From positions 1 to 8,903 of the forward strand of contig JAOAHW010000144.1 in the NCBI GenBank assembly GCA_026415015.1: a stretch of DNA of 8,903 bases. The letters are read 5' to 3'. The position numbers and the translations under genes were made by a program. The notes under the pieces were generated by a model. The model was given only the letters and a program-made list of their open reading frames with translations, did no database searches and was not told the DNA's origin. The stretch comes from Syntrophorhabdaceae bacterium. GTDB lineage: Bacteria > Desulfobacterota > Syntrophorhabdia > Syntrophorhabdales > Syntrophorhabdaceae. This document shows, piece after piece, positions 7,156 through 8,903 of the stretch; the first letter of the stretch is position 1, and each line of letters opens with the position of its first letter.

Positions 7156-8224
7156 TGAGATAACGGGCTATTATCCTGGCAAACTCCTGATTTCCATAGG
7201 GAGAAAAATGACCGAGGTTATCTACAAAAGACTTTTCTGTCCAATGGACATTTAGGACATCTTCTATAAAGTCAGCCTTTTGTTCAAGGCATACCTCCTT
7301 AAGTGCCTGATTATAAGCCGCTGTAAACACCTTTAGATCTTTATCCCTAACATAGGGTAGCCAGCCATATGGTTTATCGCCTGTGAGTCTATCAAAGTTC
7401 ATAATCTGCGGGACAAATACAGGTCTTATACCCTGGGCCCTGCATAGAGAAATAAGAAGCCTTAAATTCCTCTTGTATAGATCAAGTGCCCTTACATCAA
7501 TCCTGTCAGTAAATTGGTCAGGGGTCCCCTTTATTGAAAAGACACCCTCAGGGTCACGGACAAAGACCTTTTTTATGATGTTGGAGGCTGTTACAATAAG
7601 CATGGAATGATTACCGAATTTTAATGAACCGAGCAAAAGATGGTTATACTGTGATCTCCCGTGGAAATCAGAATAGTCTGACTTGAGACCTGCCACATGG
7701 ATATTCCTCATATCATTCCAGCCAATATAATAGATACAGATATCAGGGGATAGGTCAGAGAGGTTAAGCGCTGTCTGGATTATATGTTCAACAGTGGTGT
7801 AACCAGGGACACCATAATTTAGAACCTCAAAACCTGCGCCAAGTTCCTTTTCAAGGTAATATGGCCATGTCTCATTATCTGATACGCCTATACAGTAAGT
7901 GCTCGATCCACCAAGGACAGCTATTCGTTTTACATTCTGTTTCTTTGCTATCTCTATTTTTTTGCCCCTGAGACCAAGGCTATTGTGACTGAAGATTAGT
8001 CTTTTATTTTTTGTTGTATAGATTGCATCAGGTCTTGGCTCAGCAACAAGATATGGGTGTTTTCTGAACAAGACCCTGTACTGATCATCCTCATGCTTAA
8101 AGAGCCAGTATCCGTTCTTTAGTCTGAATATTATCTGACCTGCTGCCTCAAGGATAAAAAGGCATGACCCTATAATAAGTATTATTGCTATTAATTTTAC
8201 AAAAAAACTTCGGCCCTCAGCCAT
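7148..8224 (-). CDS. Membrane-anchored SGNH/GDSL-type hydrolase
   Basis: A 358-residue protein from the ATG at 8224. One N-terminal hydrophobic segment (about residues 7-27, FFVKLIAIILIIGSCLF onward) acts as signal anchor or uncleaved signal, placing the catalytic domain outside the cytoplasmic membrane. SGNH blocks are visible: LGGSST with the probable nucleophile Ser107, NYGVPGYTT (block II Gly), YIGWNDMRN (block III Asn170), and DNLGHFSPYG near the end with His339. The Asp-to-His spacing in the last block is one residue longer than the usual DxxH. Likely an esterase or acyl hydrolase on a cell-surface substrate, substrate unknown. The frame stays open upstream to 8386, but that extension would read through the antisense of the tRNA gene, so the internal ATG is chosen. 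No strong ribosome site precedes it. Confidence 0.85.
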   Translation of the reverse strand: MAEGRSFFVKLIAIILIIGSCLFILEAAGQIIFRLKNGYWLFKHEDDQYRVLFRKHPYLVAEPRPDAIYTTKNKRLIFSHNSLGLRGKKIEIAKKQNVKRIAVLGGSSTYCIGVSDNETWPYYLEKELGAGFEVLNYGVPGYTTVEHIIQTALNLSDLSPDICIYYIGWNDMRNIHVAGLKSDYSDFHGRSQYNHLLLGSLKFGNHSMLIVTASNIIKKVFVRDPEGVFSIKGTPDQFTDRIDVRALDLYKRNLRLLISLCRAQGIRPVFVPQIMNFDRLTGDKPYGWLPYVRDKDLKVFTAAYNQALKEVCLEQKADFIEDVLNVHWTEKSFVDNLGHFSPYGNQEFARIIARYLIK

Positions 8225-8230
8225 AAATAC

Positions 8231-8257
8231 ATTATAAAATACCCTAAAGAGATTGTA
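8231..8257 (-). promoter_or_regulatory. Candidate promoter elements of the SGNH hydrolase gene
   Basis: On the minus strand a perfect TATAAT (8236-8231) lies only 6 nt before the ATG at 8224, with poor -35 matches. Used as a -10, it would give a nearly leaderless mRNA. A second -10-like TACAAT (8257-8252), with a weak TTGTAT 16 bp upstream of it, would give a leader of about 20 nt containing AGGG. Which one is used cannot be decided from sequence. Confidence 0.35.
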
Positions 8258-8287
8258 ATCAAAAAATCTGCATATACAATAAATATA

Positions 8288-8316
8288 TTGAGAAAATATG
8301 CGATGCGATATAGAAT
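8288..8316 (+). promoter_or_regulatory. Promoter of tRNA-Arg
   Basis: TTGAGA at 8288-8293 (5 of 6 to consensus) and TAGAAT at 8311-8316 (5 of 6) are separated by the optimal 17 bp. Transcription would begin near 8323, a few bases before the tRNA. This is the best promoter match in the window. Confidence 0.7.
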
Positions 8317-8326
8317 TTAAACCCAT

Positions 8327-8401
8327 GCGCCCGTAGCTCAGTTTGGATAGAGCGTTGGCCTCCGGAGCCAAAAGTCGCAGGTTCAAGTCCTGTCGGGCGC
8401 G
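8327..8401 (+). tRNA. tRNA-Arg (anticodon CCG)
   Basis: A complete cloverleaf. The acceptor stem GCGCCCG (8327-8333) pairs fully with CGGGCGC (8394-8400). The D arm is GCTC/GAGC. The anticodon stem TTGGC/GCCAA closes a CTCCGGA loop with anticodon CCG at 8362-8364 (reads CGG). The variable loop has 5 nt, and the T arm GCAGG-TTCAAGT-CCTGT has one G-T pair. The discriminator is G8401 and the CCA is not encoded. A strong promoter precedes it. No clear intrinsic terminator follows. The gene is divergent from the SGNH hydrolase gene. Confidence 0.96.
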
Positions 8402-8424
8402 TTAGATTTATCATTTTAAAATTT

Positions 8425-8448
8425 ATATTCCCAACAATATTCCCAACA
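8425..8448. repeat. Perfect 12-bp tandem repeat, two copies
   Basis: ATATTCCCAACA occurs twice head to tail with no gap (8425-8436 and 8437-8448), 24 bp after the tRNA discriminator. Direct repeats next to tRNA genes can be recombinase arm sites, but no integrase is visible here, so the function is open. Confidence 0.8.
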
Positions 8449-8512
8449 TTTTTACACTTTTTTTAGAAATATAGATGAAAACAGATAGTCTATAGCTCAA
8501 AACAATTAACAA

Positions 8513-8670
8513 ACAAAAAGGCACCCCAAGAACAGGCGATTCTCGGTTGCTACCTCTACCACTCCATTAACACCTTTTCACCCAATCACCTCAAGCGCCC
8601 CACAACACTCGAAATAGTTGAATGAAACCATGTCAAATTCATAATAGAGACAGCTTTGGCGCCTTTTTGT
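8513..8670 (-). repeat. Inverted repeat enclosing a GC-rich island; possible structured RNA
   Basis: ACAAAAAGGC (8513-8522) is the exact complement of GCCTTTTTGT (8661-8670). Read as RNA from the minus strand, the pairing continues through a G-U wobble and two more G-C pairs, making 13 continuous pairs (8670-8658 with 8525-8513), and the 3' arm ends in a T-rich run. On the plus strand the wobble becomes a C/A mismatch, which favours the minus strand. The enclosed 8521-8600 is 54% GC with 33 C against 10 G on the plus strand, so a minus transcript would be G-rich. This could be a roughly 158-nt non-coding RNA closed by a terminator-like stem, a small mobile repeat, or a decayed gene. No known RNA family is recognised. 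Confidence 0.35.
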
Positions 8671-8726
8671 CAATGATATTATTTCTATATAAAAATTATA
8701 AAAATTTAAAATATCCAAAATATATG

Positions 8727-8846
8727 TTAATCATTGGATTCTTTTGAAATCTGCCTAACTATCTTATCATCTAACAATAACCATATGCCCTCATCTATTC
8801 TATAATATTTGCAGTATAATCCTTTTAAAGATAGCAGCCTTATAAA
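8727..8846 (-). pseudogene. Short coding-like fragment without a start codon
   Basis: An open frame of about 39 codons ends in TAA at 8729-8727. Its translation looks protein-like despite the AT-rich DNA, with charged and aromatic residues in sensible proportion: RLLSLKGLYCKYY, then RIDEGIWLLLDDKIVRQ and a polar end ISKESND. There is no in-frame ATG, and a TAG lies just upstream (8849-8847). It overlaps the end of the neighbouring fragment in another frame. Most simply it is the 3' part of a gene broken by a frameshift, or a small gene using a rare start. The protein family is not recognised. Confidence 0.35.
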
Positions 8847-8903
8847 CTATTTATAATCTCTGATAACACATCTTTTGGTCTTATATATTCATTATTGAGC
8901 TTC
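8840..8903 (-). CDS. C-terminal end of an unidentified protein, cut by the window edge
   Basis: The last 20 codons of a minus-strand frame entering from the right edge, ending in TAA at 8842-8840. The residues KLNNEYIRPKDVLSEIINSL look like a helical C-terminus. Directly after the stop, reading continues coding-like in a different frame, so this may be the upstream half of a frameshifted gene. Too short to identify. Confidence 0.4.
   Translation of the reverse strand, partial: KLNNEYIRPKDVLSEIINSL

Larger units (their letters stand above)
8402..8726. other. Gene-free AT-rich stretch downstream of the tRNA
   Basis: No convincing protein gene is seen on either strand. GC is about 23% over 8401-8500 and about 17% over 8671-8760, but 43 of 80 bases (54%) over 8521-8600. 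The stretch contains a tandem 12-bp repeat just after the tRNA and an inverted repeat enclosing the GC-rich island. The abrupt composition change and lack of genes contrast with the tightly packed genes to the left. This suggests an accessory or decayed segment, possibly the edge of an element next to a tRNA. Confidence 0.5.

Noticed and set aside
8225..8386. N-terminal extension of the SGNH hydrolase frame up to 8386
   Set aside because: The first 20 residues would be the antisense translation of tRNA-Arg, and the tRNA promoter lies in the same stretch. The hydrophobic anchor starts right after the ATG at 8224, so the shorter start is preferred.
8530..8565. Plus-strand resemblance to the 3' half of a tRNA or tmRNA (GGTTG...CTACCTCTACCA)
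   Set aside because: There is no GTTCRA T-loop, no matching 5' acceptor strand and no cloverleaf, so at most it is a decayed remnant.
8594..8730. Minus-strand open frame through the inverted-repeat region (contains MVSFNYFECC and GALEVIG)
   Set aside because: It is only about 50 codons, has no usable start near its 5' end, is driven by AT-rich DNA in its first half, and is interrupted by TGA before a further open stretch. Coding cannot be supported without homologues.
8402..8903. CRISPR array or integron attC site in the AT-rich tail
   Set aside because: There are only two tandem 12-mers with no spacers, and no paired GTTRRRY/RYYYAAC ends with the expected spacing around the inverted repeat.

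Overview
This is a bacterial chromosomal window, moderately AT-rich, with strong use of ATA (Ile) and AGG/AGA (Arg) codons. It carries a GatCAB-type amidotransferase subunit and a tRNA gene with no encoded CCA tail. The codon habit and gene content (zinc-ribbon Nudix with an RsbRD-like tail, SAM hydrolase, MtnA) would fit an anaerobic Nitrospirota- or Desulfobacterota-like lineage. That assignment is a guess from general familiarity, not from a marker gene.

Layout. (1) 3-2398, plus strand: a Nudix hydrolase fused to an RsbRD-N-like domain, followed 2 nt later by a 14-helix DHA2-type MFS exporter with a TTG start. (2) 2385-3092, minus strand: an isoprenylcysteine-methyltransferase-like membrane protein, convergent with the exporter and overlapping it by 14 bp. 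(3) 3093-3363: a non-coding divergent region with several small palindromes and a probable ssb promoter. (4) 3364-3792: ssb, with a strong Shine-Dalgarno but an unusual C-terminal Met. (5) 3897-7155: a tight plus-strand operon of gatB, mtnA and a SAM hydrolase gene (4-nt overlap, then a 5-nt gap). (6) 7148-8224, minus strand: a membrane-anchored SGNH/GDSL hydrolase, convergent with the operon and overlapping it by 8 bp. (7) 8327-8401: tRNA-Arg(CCG) with a near-consensus promoter. (8) 8402-8903: a very AT-rich stretch with no intact gene. It holds a perfect 12-bp tandem repeat, a GC-rich, strand-skewed island closed by a 10-13 bp inverted repeat, and two short minus-strand reading fragments in different frames at the right edge.

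Functional links. gatB serves translation (Gln/Asn-tRNA amidation). mtnA and the SAM hydrolase both handle products of S-adenosylmethionine, so their adjacency suggests a shared SAM/methylthioadenosine housekeeping role. The Nudix-MFS pair may be co-transcribed, but no common substrate can be read from sequence. Most of the window is ordinary core genome. The unexplained part is the region after the tRNA, which looks like the edge of an accessory or decayed segment and contains the best candidate for an undescribed element (8513-8670).
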